DNA from: Sapria himalayana
Taxonomy: Eukaryota > Streptophyta > Magnoliopsida > Malpighiales > Rafflesiaceae
Direction: 5' to 3'
Assembly: GCA_029783825.1 (NCBI GenBank)
Contig: JAREIK010000767.1
Location: 33,623 to 97,622 of the forward strand
DNA: 64,000 bases
In this document: piece by piece, positions 39,481-53,200 of the stretch
Position numbering within the stretch: position 1 is the stretch's first letter
How the letters are laid out: each line of letters begins with the position of its first letter
Made by a program: the position numbers and the translations under genes
The notes under the pieces: generated by a model
Seen by the model: only the letters and a program-made list of their open reading frames with translations
The model's database searches: none
What the model was told of the DNA's origin: nothing

Positions 39481-40671
39481 GATTCATGTTTTTAGGCATT
39501 TAGTGGTTTATAGGTTTTATTTAAACAATAAAATAATAAAAAAAAATTTGTTATTTTTTGTCATTTTCAAGATTATAACCTTTGAAAATATAATTATATT
39601 TAAAATTTTTGAAATGTGAATATAATATTTAGTTATGATAATTTTAATAATTATATATCATTTAAATTCAATATAAACAATTTTATTGATAGATATTATA
39701 ATAATGATTAAAAATTAACTAAATAAACTATTAATAATAAGATAGATATTAATTAAAAAATATTTACCAAACTAAAATAGATTCAAAATTAAAGTAGAAA
39801 ATTAAATTGGATATTAATTTTTAATTTTTAAATTTTTACTTCTTTTATGAGCGTATATATTTTTTTTATTAAAAACAAATTATTTAAATTATATTTGTCG
39901 CACTCATAATTTATTTTGTAATAAAATTTATATAAAAATAAACTAATAAATAATTAAAATGAATATTTAAAATTATAATAAATTCAAATAAAAATTTGAT
40001 TTCTTAGTTTTTAAGAAGTATATAGCGGTTTAATGGTTTATGTATTTAGGCAGTACGGGCTTTAGGAGTTTACTGATTTAACTGTGTATGCATTTAGTGG
40101 TTTATAGGTTTTATTTAAAAATAAAATAAGAAAATATTTATTTTTATTATTTTTTTATATTTTCAAAGGTTTTAACCTTTGAAAATACAATAATTTATAA
40201 ATTTTTTTCAAATGTGAATTCAATATTTAGTTATAAGAATCATATATTTATATATCATATAAATTCAATATAAACTATATTATTGATAAATATTCTAATA
40301 ATGATCAAAAAATAAATAAATAATCTTTTATTAATAAGAAAGACATCAATTAAAATATAATTACAAAACCTATAATGATTCTAAAGCAAAGCAAATTATA
40401 TTACTATATAATAATTTTTTGTTTTTAATTTTTTTTCTTTTAATAAGTTTATCTATATTTTTTTGTTGAAAAATAATTAACATAAATTATATTTGTTTAA
40501 CTCATAATTTATTTTTTAATTAATATTTATATAAAAATTAACTAATAAATAATTAAAATGAATATTTAAAATTATAATGAAAATAAATGAGATTTATTAT
40601 TTATTATTTAGGGTATACCGGTTTAATTTAAATTATATCTGTCTCACTAATAATTTATTTTGTAATTAATA

Positions 40672-40692
40672 TTTCAATTAAATAACATTAAA
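40672..40692. other. Satellite orientation switch, forward to reverse (head-to-head)
   Basis: Left text GTAATTAATATTTC is forward; right text TCTATAAACTCTTAAAC is a reversed type F array. About 10-15 bases of A/T-rich text (AATTAAATAACATTAAA) at the join cannot be assigned. The switch is about 2.7 kb to the right of the symmetry axis of the islands (near 38.0 kb). Confidence 0.8.
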
Positions 40693-43600
40693 TCTATAAA
40701 CTCTTAAACAAAAAGCCCCTAAACACTTAAAACTTTAAACTTGTAAACCTTAAATATAATTTAAATAATTTATTTTTCATAAAAAAAAATAAGCTTATAA
40801 AAAGAAGTAAAAACTAAAAAACAAAAATTATTATTTGGTAATAAATTTTACTTTGATTTTTAATAATTTTAGGTTTTACAATTAACTTTTAATTTATATC
40901 TATCATATTAATAATAGCTTATTAATTTATTTTTTGATAATTGATATCATATCTATCAATAAAATTGTTTATATTTAGTTTATATTATATATAATTATAA
41001 TGATTCTTATTACTAAATATTGTATTTACATTTTTAAAAAAATTTAAAATTATTATATTTTCAAAGGTTATAACCTTTGAAAATGTGAGAAAATATCAAA
41101 AATAATTTTTTTGTTATTTCATTGTTTTAATAAATCGTATAAACTACTAAATGCCTAAACACTTAAGTCAATAACTCCAAAATCTCGAAAACCCTAAATA
41201 GAAAATCCTTTTAAACAGGTAAACCCTAAATAATAAATAATTAATCTCAATATTATTTATTTCGATATAATTTAAAATATTCATTTTAATTATTTATTCA
41301 TTTATTTTTTAAAAATATTAATTACAATATAAATTATGAGTTATACAAATATAATTTATGTAAATTATTTTTCATCAAAAAATATAGATAAACTTATAAA
41401 AAGAAGAAAAAATTTCATAATACAAAATTTATTATATAGTAATAAAATATTTTATTTTTTGATCATTATTAGAATATTTAACAATAAAATTATTTATATT
41501 GAATTTATATGAAATATAAATATAATGATTATTATAACTAAATATTGAATTCACTTTTGAAAAAAATTTAAAAATTATTATATTTTTAAAGGTTATAACA
41601 TTTGAAAATATCAAAAAATAATAAAAATAAATTCTTTGTTTATTTATTTTTTAAATAAAACCTATAACCACTAAATGCATACATAGTTAAATCAGTAAAC
41701 TCATAAACCTCGTAATGCCTAAATACATAAACCATTAAACCACTATATACTACTTAATAATTAATAAATCTAATTTTTATTTCTATTTATTATAATTTTA
41801 AATATTTATTTTAATTATTTATTAGTTTATTTCTATAGAAATATTTATTACAAAATAAATTATGAGTGCGAGAAATATAATTAAATAATTTATTTTTAAT
41901 CAATAAAAGTATTTACGCTTATAAAATAAGTAAAAATTTCAAAAATTAAAATTATTATAAAGTAATATATTTTACTTTATTTTGAATCAATTTGGGTTTT
42001 GTAAATATTTTTTAATTAATATCTATCTTATTATTAATAGTTTATTAATTTCATTTTTGATCATTATTATGATATCTATCAATAAAATTGTTTATATTGA
42101 ATTTATATGATATATAATTATTAATATTATTATAACTAAATATTATATTCACATTTCAAAAAATGTTAAATATTATTATATTTTCAAAGGTTATGACCTA
42201 TGAAAATGAGAAAAAATTACGAAATTTTTTTTATTATTTTATTGTTTAAATAAAACCTATAATCCAATAAATGCCTAAAAACACAAATCGCTTAACTCCT
42301 AAATGAAAAAACCTTTAAATAATTAAACAATTAAACTAGTATACATTAATAATAAATCATAAATATCATTTTAATTTTTATTTAGTATAATTTTAAATTT
42401 TTATTTTAATTATTTTCAGTTTATTTTTATAGAAATATTAATTACAAAATAAATTATTTGATAGATCGATCTAATTTAAATTAAACCGGTATAACCTAAA
42501 TAATAAATAATAAATCTCATTTTTTTTCATTATAATTTTAAATATTCATTTAATTATTTATTTGTATATTTTTATATAAATATTAATTACAAAATAAATG
42601 ATGAGTTAAACAAATATAATTTATATAAATTATTTTTCAACAAAAAAAATATAGATAAATTTTTAAAAACAAATTTCAAAACAAAAAATTATTATATAGT
42701 AATATATTTTGCTTAGCTTCTGAATCATTTTAATATTTGTAATTATATTTTAAATGATATATATCTTATTAATAATAGATTATTAATTTATTTTTTGATC
42801 ATTATTAGAATATTTATCAATAAAAATGTTTATTTTGAATTTATATGATATATAAATTTAATAATTATTATAACTAAATATTGTATTCACTTTTAAAAAA
42901 AGTTTTACAATTTTTATATTTTCAAAGATTATAAACTTTGAACATGTGAAAAAATAAAAAATATATATTTTTTTGTTATTTCATTGTTTAAATAAAACCT
43001 ATACACCACTAAATGCCTAAACACTTAAATCACTAAACTACAAAATCCCGATACCCCTATATAGATACTCCTTTAAACCGGTATACAATAAATAATAATT
43101 AATAAATATCATTTTTATTTATTTTCATTATAATTTAAAAAAATCATTATGATTTTTAGTTTTTTATTTGTATATCTGTATTAATTATAAAATAAATTAT
43201 GAGTTAAAAATATAATTTATAAAAATTATTTTTCATCAAAAAATAGATAAGCTTATAAAAACAATAAAAATTTAAAAACAAATAATTATTATTTAGAAAT
43301 ATATTTTGCTTTGCTTTTGAATAATTTTAGGTTTTGATATTATATTTTAAGTAATATCAATCTTATTCATAATAGATTTTTAATTTATTTTTTGATAATT
43401 ATTAGAATATCTATCAATAAAATTGTTTATATTGAATTTCTATAATATATAATTATTATGATTATTATATATAAATTTTGTATTCACTTTTGAAAAAAAT
43501 TTAAAAATTATTATATTTTCAAAGGTTATAACCTTAAAAAAGGAGAAAAAATATTAAAAATAAATTATTTGTTATTTCATATTTTAAAAATAACCTATAG

Positions 43601-46600
43601 ATCATTAAATGATTACTTAATTAAATTAGTAAGTTCATAAACCCCAAAACCCCTAGATACATAAACCTTTTAACATCTATATACTACTTATTAAATAATA
43701 AATCTCATTTATATTTCTATTTATTATAATTTTAAATATTCATTTTAATTATTTATAGTTACATTTTTTAGAAAAATTAATTCAAATAAATTTCGAATTA
43801 GACAAATAATATTTAAATAATTTATATTTAATCAAAACAAAATATAAGCATAAAAAAAGCAGAACAAATTTTAAAATTAAATATTATTATTTAGTAATAT
43901 ATTTTGATTTGATTTTGAATCATTTTGTGTTATGTAAATATATCTTAATTAATATTTATATATTTAATAATAGTTTGTTAATTTAATTTTTGCTCATTAT
44001 TATAAAATCTATCATTAAAATTGTTAATATTTAATTTATATGATATATAATTAGTAAGATTAATATAATTATACATGGTATTCACATTTAAAAAAATTTT
44101 CAAAATTATTTTCCTTTCAAAGATAATAACCTTTGAAAATCAGAAAAAATCAAAAATAATTTTTTTTATTTTTATTATATAAATAAAACCTATAAACCAC
44201 TAAATGGCTAAAAACATAAATTGCTAAATTTCTAAACGAAAAAACCCCTAAATAGTTTAACCATTATACTGGTATACTATATATAATAAATAATAAATCT
44301 CATTTTTATTAGTATTCATTATAATTTTAAACATACATATTAACTATTTATTAGTTTATTTTTATAGAAATATAAATTAAAAAATAAATTATTAGGGAGA
44401 CAAATATAATTTAAACAATTTATTTTTCATCAAAAAATATATAAGCATATAAAAGGATACATAAATTAAAAAATTTTAAATTAATATTTAGTAAAATATT
44501 TCACTTTGATTTTGAATCATTTTAGGTTTTGCAAATATATTTAAAACAATATTAATCTTATTAATAACTGTTTATTATTTTTTTATGATTGTTATTATAA
44601 TATATACCAATAAAATAATTTATATTGAATTTATATGATATATAATTATTATGATTTTTAACTTCTTATTGTATTCACTTTTCGAAAAAAAAATTAAAAA
44701 TTCTTATATTTTCAAAGGTTATAACCTTCAAAAATGAGAAAAAATAACAAAAGTACTTTTTTTTATTTTATTTTTAAACAAAACATATAAACCACTAAAT
44801 GACTAAATACTAAAATGACTAAACTCCTAATCCCCGAAGCTCATAAATACTCAAAACATTAAATTAGTATAGTCTAAATAAAAAATAATAATTCTTATTT
44901 TTATTATTATTCATTATAATTTTAAATATTCATTATAATTATTTATCAATTTATTTTTATAGAAATATTAATTACAAAATAAATTTTTAGTGAGACAGAT
45001 ATAATTTAAATAATTTAATTTTCATAAAAAAATATATGCTTATAAAAAGAGGCAAAATTTAAAAAATAAAAAATTATTTTTTATTAATATATCTTATTTT
45101 TATTTGAATCATTTTAGATTTAACAATTATATTTTAATTTATATCATTCTTATTAATACTAGTTTATTAATTAATTTATTGATCATTATTATAATATCTA
45201 TTAATACAATTATTTATATATAATTTACATTATATAAAATTATTAAGATTATTATAACTAAATATTATATTCACATTTAAAAAAAATTAAAAATTATTAT
45301 ATTTTCAAAGGTTATAACCTTCAAAGATTAAAAAAATAAAAAAAATTAAAATTTTTTTTCATTATTTAAATAAAAACTATAAATCAGTAAAGGTTAAAAA
45401 TAAATCAGTAAACTCCTAAACCACAAAACACCTAAATACTTAAACCATTAAACCCGTATATCCTGAATAATATATAATAAAATCTCAATTTTATTTGTAT
45501 TCATTATAATTTTAAATATTCATTTTAATAATTTATTAGTTTATTATTATAGAATTATAAATAACAAAATAAATTATTAGTAAGACAAATATAATTTAAA
45601 TAATTTATTTTTAATAACAAAAATATAAACTTTTAAAAAAAGCAAAACATTAAAAAAATTATTATTTAGTAATATATTTTACGTTGATTTGAATAAATTT
45701 AGATTTTGCAAATATATTTTAAATAATATCTATCTTAATAATAATAGTTTATAAATTTTTTTTGATCAATATTATAATATCTAGCAATATAATTATTTAT
45801 ATTGAATGTAAATGACTTATAATTATTAAGATTATTATAACTAAATATTATATTTACATTTGAAAAAAAATTTATAAATTATTATATTTTCAAATGTTAT
45901 AACCTTTGAAAATGTTAAAAAATATCAAAAATATTTGTTTCGATATTTCATTGTTTAAATAAATCCTATAAACCACTAAATGCCTAAAAACATAAATTGC
46001 TAAACTTTTAAATGACAAAACCTCTAAATACTTAAACCATTAAACTGATATACATTAATAATAAATCATAAATCTAATTTTAATTTTTATTCAGTATAAT
46101 TTTAAATTTTTATTTTAATTATTTAACAATTTATTTTTTTAGAAATATTAATTACAAAATAATTTATTAGTAAGACTGATATAATTTAAATTAAACTGGT
46201 ATACCCAAAATAATAAAGACTAAATATCATTTTTTTTCATTATAATTTTAAATATTCATTCTAATATTTAATTGTTTATTTTTATATAAATATTAATTAC
46301 AAAATAAATTATGAATTAGACAAATATAATTTATATAAATTATTTTTCATCAAAAAAATATTGATATACTTTTTAAAAGAAAAAAAATTTCAAAACACAA
46401 AATTATTATATAGTAATATATTGTTCTTTGCTTCTTAATCATTTTTGGTTTTGTAATTATATTTTAATTGATATCTATCTTATTAAAAATAAATTATTAT
46501 TTTATTTTTTGATAATTATTAGAATATTTATAAAAAAAATTATTTATATTGAATTTATATGAAATATAAATATAATGATTATTATAACTAAATATTGAAT

Positions 46601-48893
46601 TTATTTTTGAAAAAAAATTTAAAATTATTATATTTTCAAAGGTTATAACCTTTGAAAATATCAAAAAATATTAAAAATAATTTTTTTTTATTTAAAAAAA
46701 AAACAATAAACCATTAAATGCATACACAGTTAAATCAGTAAACTTCTAAACCCCGTAATGCCTAAATACATAAACCATTAAACTGCTATATACTACTTAA
46801 TAATTAATAAATCAAATTTTTATTTCTATTTATTATAATTTTAAATATTCATTTTAATTATTTATTAGTTTATTTTTATAGAAATATGTATTACAAAATA
46901 AAGTATGAGTGTGACAAATATAATTTAATTAATTTAATTTGATCATTATTATATTATCAATCAATAAAATTGTTTATATTGAATTTATATGATATATAAT
47001 AATTAATATTATTATAACAAAATATTGTATTCACATTTCAAAATATTGTAAATATTAATATATTTCAAAGGTTATAACTTATGAAAATGATAACAAATTA
47101 TGAAAATTATTTTGTTATATTATTTTTTTATATAAAACCAATAAACCATTAAAATCCTAAAAACATAAATTGCTAAACTCTTAACGACAAAACCTTTAAA
47201 TTCTTAAACCATTAAACTGGTATACATTATTAATAAATCATAAATATCATTTTAATTTTTATTCAGTATAATTTAAAATTTTTATTTTAAATATTTATCA
47301 GTTTATTTTTATAGAAATATTATTTATAAAATAAATTATTAGAGAGACAGATGTAATTTAAATTAAACTGGTATCCCTAATTAATAAATAATAAATTTTT
47401 TTTTCATTATAATTTTAAATATTAATTTAAATATTTATTTGTTTATTTATATATAAACATTAATTACAAAATAAATTGAGCTAGACAAAAATAATTTATA
47501 TAAATTATTTTTCATCAAAAAATTATAGATAAACTTTTTAAAAGAAAAAAAATTTTCAAAACAAAAAATTATTATATATTAATATATTTTTCTTTGCTTC
47601 TGAATCATTTTAGGTTTTGTAATTATATTTTAATTGATATCTATCTTATTAAAAATATATTATTAATATATTTTTTGATCTTTATTAGAATATTAACCAA
47701 TAAAAATTGTTTATATTGAATTTACATGATATATAATTATAAGGATTATTATAACTAAATATTATATTTACATTTAAAAATAATTTAAAAATTATTATAT
47801 TTTTAAAGGTTATCATCTTTGAAAATGAGATAAAATCACAAAAATAAATTTTTTATTATTTTATTATTTATATAAAACCTATAAACTACTAATTGCTTGA
47901 ACGCTTAAATGATTAAACTCCTAAACCCCAAAACCCTTAAATACTTAAACATTTAAACCATCTTTAAAGGTTTATGTATTTATAAATAATATATAAATAT
48001 CTATCAATAAATAATAGTTTATTAATTTATTTTTTGATCATTATTATATTTATATTTAGATTTAGTTTATTAATATCTATCAATAAAGTTGTTTATTTTT
48101 AATTTACATGATATATAATTATTAAGTTTATTATAACTAAATATTGTATTCACATTTGAAAAAAATTTAAAAATTATTATATTTATAAAGTTTATAACAT
48201 TCAAAATTGATAAAAAATTTGAAAAATAATGTTTCTGTTATTTCATTATTTAAATAAAACATATAAACTACTAAATGCCTAAACACTTAAATCACTAAAC
48301 TCCTAAATACTTAAACCATTAAATCGGTATACCCACAATAATTAATCATAAATCTCATTTTTATTAGTATTCGTTATAATTTCAATATTCATTTTAATTA
48401 TTTATTAGTTTATTTTTATAGAAATATTAATTGCAAAAGAAAATTATGAATGAGACAAATATAATTTAATTAATTTATCTTTATCAAAAAAATTTATAAG
48501 CGTATAAAAATAATCAAAAATTCAAAAATAAAAAATTATGATTTAGTAATATACTTTACTTTGATTTTGAATCATTTTAGGTTTAGTAAATATATTTTAA
48601 TTAATATCTATATTATTAAAAATAGTTTATTAATCTAGTTTATGATTAGTATTATAATATCAATTAATAAAATTATTTATATTGAATTTACATGATATTT
48701 AATTTTTATGATAATTATAATTAAATATTGTATTAACATTTGAAAAAAAAATTAAAAATTATAATATTTTCAATGGTTATAACCATAAAATGAGAAAAAA
48801 TCATAAAAATAATTTTTTTGTTATTTAATTATTTAAATAAACCCTATAAACCACAAAATACCTAAATACTTAAATTACTAAACTCCTAAACCC
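40681..48893 (-). repeat. Satellite block 4a, reverse orientation, about 14 units
   Basis: Dyad cores lie at 41067, 41591, 42189, 42927, 43524, 44121, 44717, 45310, 45895, 46641, 47070, 47808, 48190 and 48775. Type order along the plus strand is F (40740), E (41180), C (41712), B (42320), H (42480), D (43040), C (43640), B-like (44240), a B-like variant as at 18770 (44850), G (45440), B (46030), H (46195), C (46755), B (47210), H (47360), rearranged A-like (47945), B-like (48310) and B-like (48880). The last part, from about 46.5 kb, mirrors 27.1-29.6 kb. No gene is supported. Confidence 0.93.
46630..46661. repeat. Perfect 32-bp palindromic satellite dyad
   Basis: The core GGTTATAACC (46641-46650) is extended on both sides through CAAA/TTTG and ATATTTT/AAAATAT with no mismatch. 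The same 32-bp form stands at 51906-51937 and 55570-55601. Confidence 0.88.
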
Positions 48894-50165
48894 TGATACT
48901 GCTGCACCACACACACATAGCGATGGACCACAGTACACACGTTCACATAGTCTTGTCCATTTTGGTGTAGCATTTAGAGGGGCCAGCAAGTCCTGGAAGC
49001 ATCCAGAAGTATGGGCCACCAGTATGTAGAGGGCCCCACTAGCAAGCCAGGATGATAACATTCAGACAAATGACGAGACCGAGCAAAGTGGTCGGGAGTA
49101 AACCCAGGAGTAGCTAGGAGTGGGTCCCACTAGCCCTATCAGGCAGCATTGAGCGCAAACCAACCATCGCCCATTAGGAGTAGCAGGTAATCCATGATTA
49201 ATTGGAGTACCAGAAATATCCAGAGCATCACAAAGTCGGGCCAATAAGTAATGGAGTCCAGACCAGCCACACGGGAGCTAAAGATTCAAACTTGTAGTTT
49301 ACGTTTGTCGTCTTATTTGTATTTTGGACTTTGTATGCACCATGTACTTTTAAAGACGCATCAGAACATACTCACACACAAAATCTTGTCTGTTCTCTAT
49401 GTAGCATGCAATGGGGGCAACTGGACTCAAGAGTATCTCTAAGTGGGGCACACTAATGCATTTTGTAAATACACATTAGGCGATGCTACACTCATGGGAG
49501 CAGAAGACCGATCTTTATAGCATTTGGTAATTTTACTTGTATTCAAACTTGGTTGTACGCGTAGATAATTAGACTATGAGATTGACCTCATCACACATGC
49601 ACACCGATGCATTCATATTTTTTGATATTTTGTTCGTGCAACATACAGCCACTTATTAGAGATCAAGGAGGAAGCATTCTAACCCATGAGATACTCTTTT
49701 GAGGATCATTGGAACAAAAGAATGTAGAATTCAGAGGTGAGAATGAATTGACAAAGTGCCGTAGATATGGACTTGTGGATTTATGGGTATTCAGTTTTAC
49801 ATGTATTCCATTACATAGCAATGACATAGGCAAAAACTTTATAATGCATGTCACGCACATGCACAATCTTATATTTGCATAGTTTTAATATGGTGCATCA
49901 TTCAGGTTCCTCCAAAAGGATTGGACAAATCCGAATGGAAAGGATGCATTGTGCATAATGACTCAATGCCAACTCTGAAGTACGGGAATGCCAGGTGATT
50001 TTAGTTGTATTCATACGTTTGGAATTATTATGCATTATATTTTTTTATGTATTTTATGCATAGAATCATTAAGGTGAATAGGATTTGGTGGGCTGGCCTA
50101 AATTAGTCATTTTTTTAGTCTCTTGTAAGTTGTGTGCCTGAATGATAATAAAGTGTGTATTTTTC
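48894..50165 (+). pseudogene. Transcript-like retrocopy of unknown origin, island R copy
   Basis: Inverted counterpart of the 25803-27071 sequence. It begins right after satellite text ACTCCTAAACCCTGATACT and ends with AATAAA at 50147-50152 and an A-tail at 50166. No long sense frame. An antisense frame of 67 residues (49663-49866) corresponds to a 94-residue frame in island L, but the two differ by indels and diverge at their ends. Source gene or element not recognised. Confidence 0.4.
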
Positions 50166-50175
50166 AAAAAAAAAA
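50147..50175 (+). other. AATAAA signal and poly(A) tail, island R
   Basis: AATAAA at 50147-50152, a 13-base GTGTGTATTTTTC stretch, then ten A at 50166-50175. The spacing is that of a normal plant polyadenylation site copied together with its tail. The same arrangement stands inverted in island L. Confidence 0.6.
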
Positions 50176-50255
50176 CCATAAAGCCAAAACTTTAAATTCT
50201 AAACCTTAAACCATAAACTATAACCCTAACCCATAAACCCTAAACCCTAAATCTC
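50176..50255 (-). repeat. Degenerate telomere-like tract, 7-bp period, in island R
   Basis: CCATAAA, TAAACCT, CCCTAAC, CCATAAA, CCCTAAA, CCCTAAA on the plus strand; the last two units are canonical plant telomere repeats. It starts immediately after the poly(A). It is about 50 bp shorter than in island L. Confidence 0.85.
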
Positions 50256-53200
50256 ATGTTTTGAACTTTTATAATCAAATGACTAAGTGTTAAATTTAAT
50301 ATTAAATTCACAACTTTTAGGAATGTCATAGATTTATATTTTTGTATATGTAACACAAAGTCATGACTCAAGGGGTGAGTTATGGTTTCAGTCTCTTTCT
50401 TTCTTTAGATTATTGTAGCATTAGCGATGGTCATGCTTGTATATTTTGTCTCTAGAACAAAAAATCATATCGATGAGAATATGCCATAATTTGTGTCTCT
50501 CTGTTGAACATATTGTTATGGCACTAAGAATGATCATGGATACATATTTAATCACTATAATACTGGGTCACAATATTGGATATGACCATAGCTTGTGCAT
50601 TTTATCTTTATATTGCAATGTCATTGCACTAGGAATCAGTGTAACTTTGGACATACCTCAAGAGCAATATTCATGACCCTAGAAATAGTTAAAGTTCGAG
50701 TACTACTCTTTATAACTTTCTATAGATAAAATTCTTGGGATTTGAAATATCACTATGGCTTTTTCCTTTGATTTGTGACCTCAAGTGTAAATATGCATAA
50801 CTAATATTTTGAGCAATCATTAAAACCTTTTATACATTTGAATATGATTCATTTACACCTTTTTAGGTATTGTGAGCTTGTATACATAACTCATTTAATA
50901 TAAAAAGAAAGAAATGATACTTTCATATCCATGAGGATATTAAAAATATGCTTAGACATGCCAATAAAATAAATTTTTTGATTCTTGATTGAAAGAGAGC
51001 CCATTCTTCTTGCCCTACTCAAACCGCCATGGGGCTAGTTTGTTCTAATAGGCTACAAGGTGGTTATTTTTTTAGAGGTGAACTATGTTTTAAAAAAATT
51101 GCTTCGAGTGTGTGCATCAGAGATATTTTAGAAGAAATTACAATAATCAATATAAATAGCATCCTCAACAACTAGCTATTTCAACAGATAGGGGTACAAT
51201 TTTGGTTTAGTCTGTTAGCGTACATGAGTCAAATTACCTTTGATAGCCCAGTGATTCAACATCAAATATGATGAGACATAATAGAGAAAGTAAAAGCTGT
51301 TATTATTATGGCTAGAGCTTTAGAAATCTTTCTAGAGTTGAGAGAGGAACAAAATAAATTATTTTAATTATTCAGGATAATTTTAATTTTTATTTTAATT
51401 ATTTATCAGTTTATTTTTATAGAAATATTAATTACAAAATAAATTACTAGTGAGATAGATTTAATTTAAATTAAACCAGTATCCCTAAATAATAAATAAT
51501 AAATCTCATTTTTTTTCATTATAATTTTAAATATTCATTTTAATTATTTATTTGTTTATTTATATATAAATATTAATTACACAATAAATTGATTTAGACA
51601 AATATAATTTATATAAATTATTTTTCATCAAAAAATTATTGATAAACTTTTTAAATGAAAAAAAATTCAAAACAAAAAATTATTATATAGTAATATATTT
51701 TGCTTTTCTTTTGAATCATTTTAGGTTTTGTAATTATATTTTAATTGATATCTATCTTATTAATAATAGATTATTAATTTATTTTTTGATCATTATTAGA
51801 ATATTTATCAATAAAATTGTTTATATTAAATTTATATGATATATTAATATAATGATTATTATAACTAAATATTGTATTCACATTTAAAAAAAATTAAAAA
51901 TTATTATATTTTCAAAGGTTATAACCTTTGAAAATATCAAAAAATAATAAAAATAAATTTTTTATTATATTTTTTTTAATAAAACATATAAACCACTAAA
52001 TGCATACACAGTTAAATCAGTAAACTCTTAAACCTCATAATGCCTAAATACATAAACCATTAAACCACTATATACTACTTAATAATTAATAAATCTAATT
52101 TTTATTTTATTTATTATAATTTTAATTATTGATTTTAATATTTATTAGTTTATTTTTATAAAATATTTATTCCAAAATAAATTATGAGTGCGACAAATAT
52201 AATTTAAATAATTTATTTTTAATAAAAAAAAATATAGACGCTTTTAAAAGAAGTAAATATTTTAAAATTAAAAATTATTATTCAGTAATATATTTTAGTT
52301 TAATCTTGAATGGATTTGGGTATTGTAAATATTTTTTAATTAATATCTATCATATTATTAACAGTTTATTAATTTAATTTTTGATCATTATTTTATTATC
52401 TATCAATAAAATTGTATATATTGAATTTATATCATATATAATTATTTTTATTAAAATAACTAAATATTGTATTCACATATCAAAAAATTTTAAATATTAT
52501 TATATTTTCAAAGGTTATAACCTATGAAAATGAGAAAAAATTACTAATTTTTTTTGTTATTTTATTGTTAAAATAAAACCTATAAACCACTAAATGTCTA
52601 AAAACATAAATTGCTAAACTCCTAAACGACAAAATCTCTAAATACATAAACCAGTAAATAGGTGTACATTAATAAATAATCATAAATCTTAATTTAATTT
52701 TTATTAAGTATAATTTTAAATTTTTATTTTAATTATTTTCAGTTTATTTTTATGGAAATATTAATTTCAAAATAAATTATTAGTGAGACAGATCTAATTT
52801 AAATAATTTATTTTTCATCAAAAAAATATATCTCATTATAAAAAGAGGCAGAATTTTAAAAACAAAAATTTTATTATTTAGTAATATATTTTATTATGAT
52901 TTTGAATCATTTTAGATTTTGTAATTATATTATAATTTATATCATTCTTATTAATAATACTTTATTAATATTTTATTGATCATTATTATAATATGTATTA
53001 ATAAAATTATTTATTATGAGTTCACATTATATATAATTATTAAGAATAATATAACTAAATATTATATTCACATTTTAAAAAAAGTAAAAATTATTATATT
53101 TTCAAGGGTTATAACCTTCAAAAATTAAAAAAAAATCAAAAAATTAAATTTTTTATTTTTTATTCTTTAAATAAAAACTATAAATCACTAAATACCTAAA

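Larger units (their letters stand above)
27072..40680 (+). repeat. Satellite block 3b, forward orientation, about 22 units
   Basis: Dyad cores lie at 27182, 27773, 28155, 28897, 29488, 30087, 30689, 31220, 31847, 32444, 33029, 33775, 34307, 35469, 36063, 36659, 37201, about 37785, 38831, 39571 and 40168; partial ones lie near 34875 and 38260. Type order is B-like (27100), B-like (27640), a rearranged A-like unit (28050), H (28610), B (28760), C (29360), D (29935), E (30540), F (31065), G (31690), B (32295), C (32890), H (33485), B-to-E hybrid (33650), F (34155), G (34750), I (35320), A (35930), E (36510), F (37060), G (37650), truncated B (38230), C (38690), H (39290), B (39430), C (40018) and H (40620). 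The order E-F-G recurs four times. No gene is supported. Confidence 0.93.
48894..51368 (+). repeat. Unique island R, inverted copy of island L
   Basis: About 2.5 kb of non-satellite sequence, collinear in inverse order with island L. Left edge CCTAAACCCTGATACTGC and right edge AATTATTCAGGATAATTTT fall at the same satellite positions as in island L. Contents from left to right are a transcript-like part ending in poly(A), a degenerate CCCTAAA tract, and an unidentified 1.1 kb part (50256-51368). It contains a 79-residue open frame (50437-50676) also open in island L, judged non-coding (see rejected list). Satellite homology continues on both flanks. Confidence 0.9.

Noticed and set aside
48870..49442. 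Three adjacent frames of 60-63 codons at the left edge of island R
   Set aside because: The first begins in satellite sequence, and island L is closed by stops or frameshifts at the corresponding places. They are chance frames in a region less A/T-rich than its surroundings.
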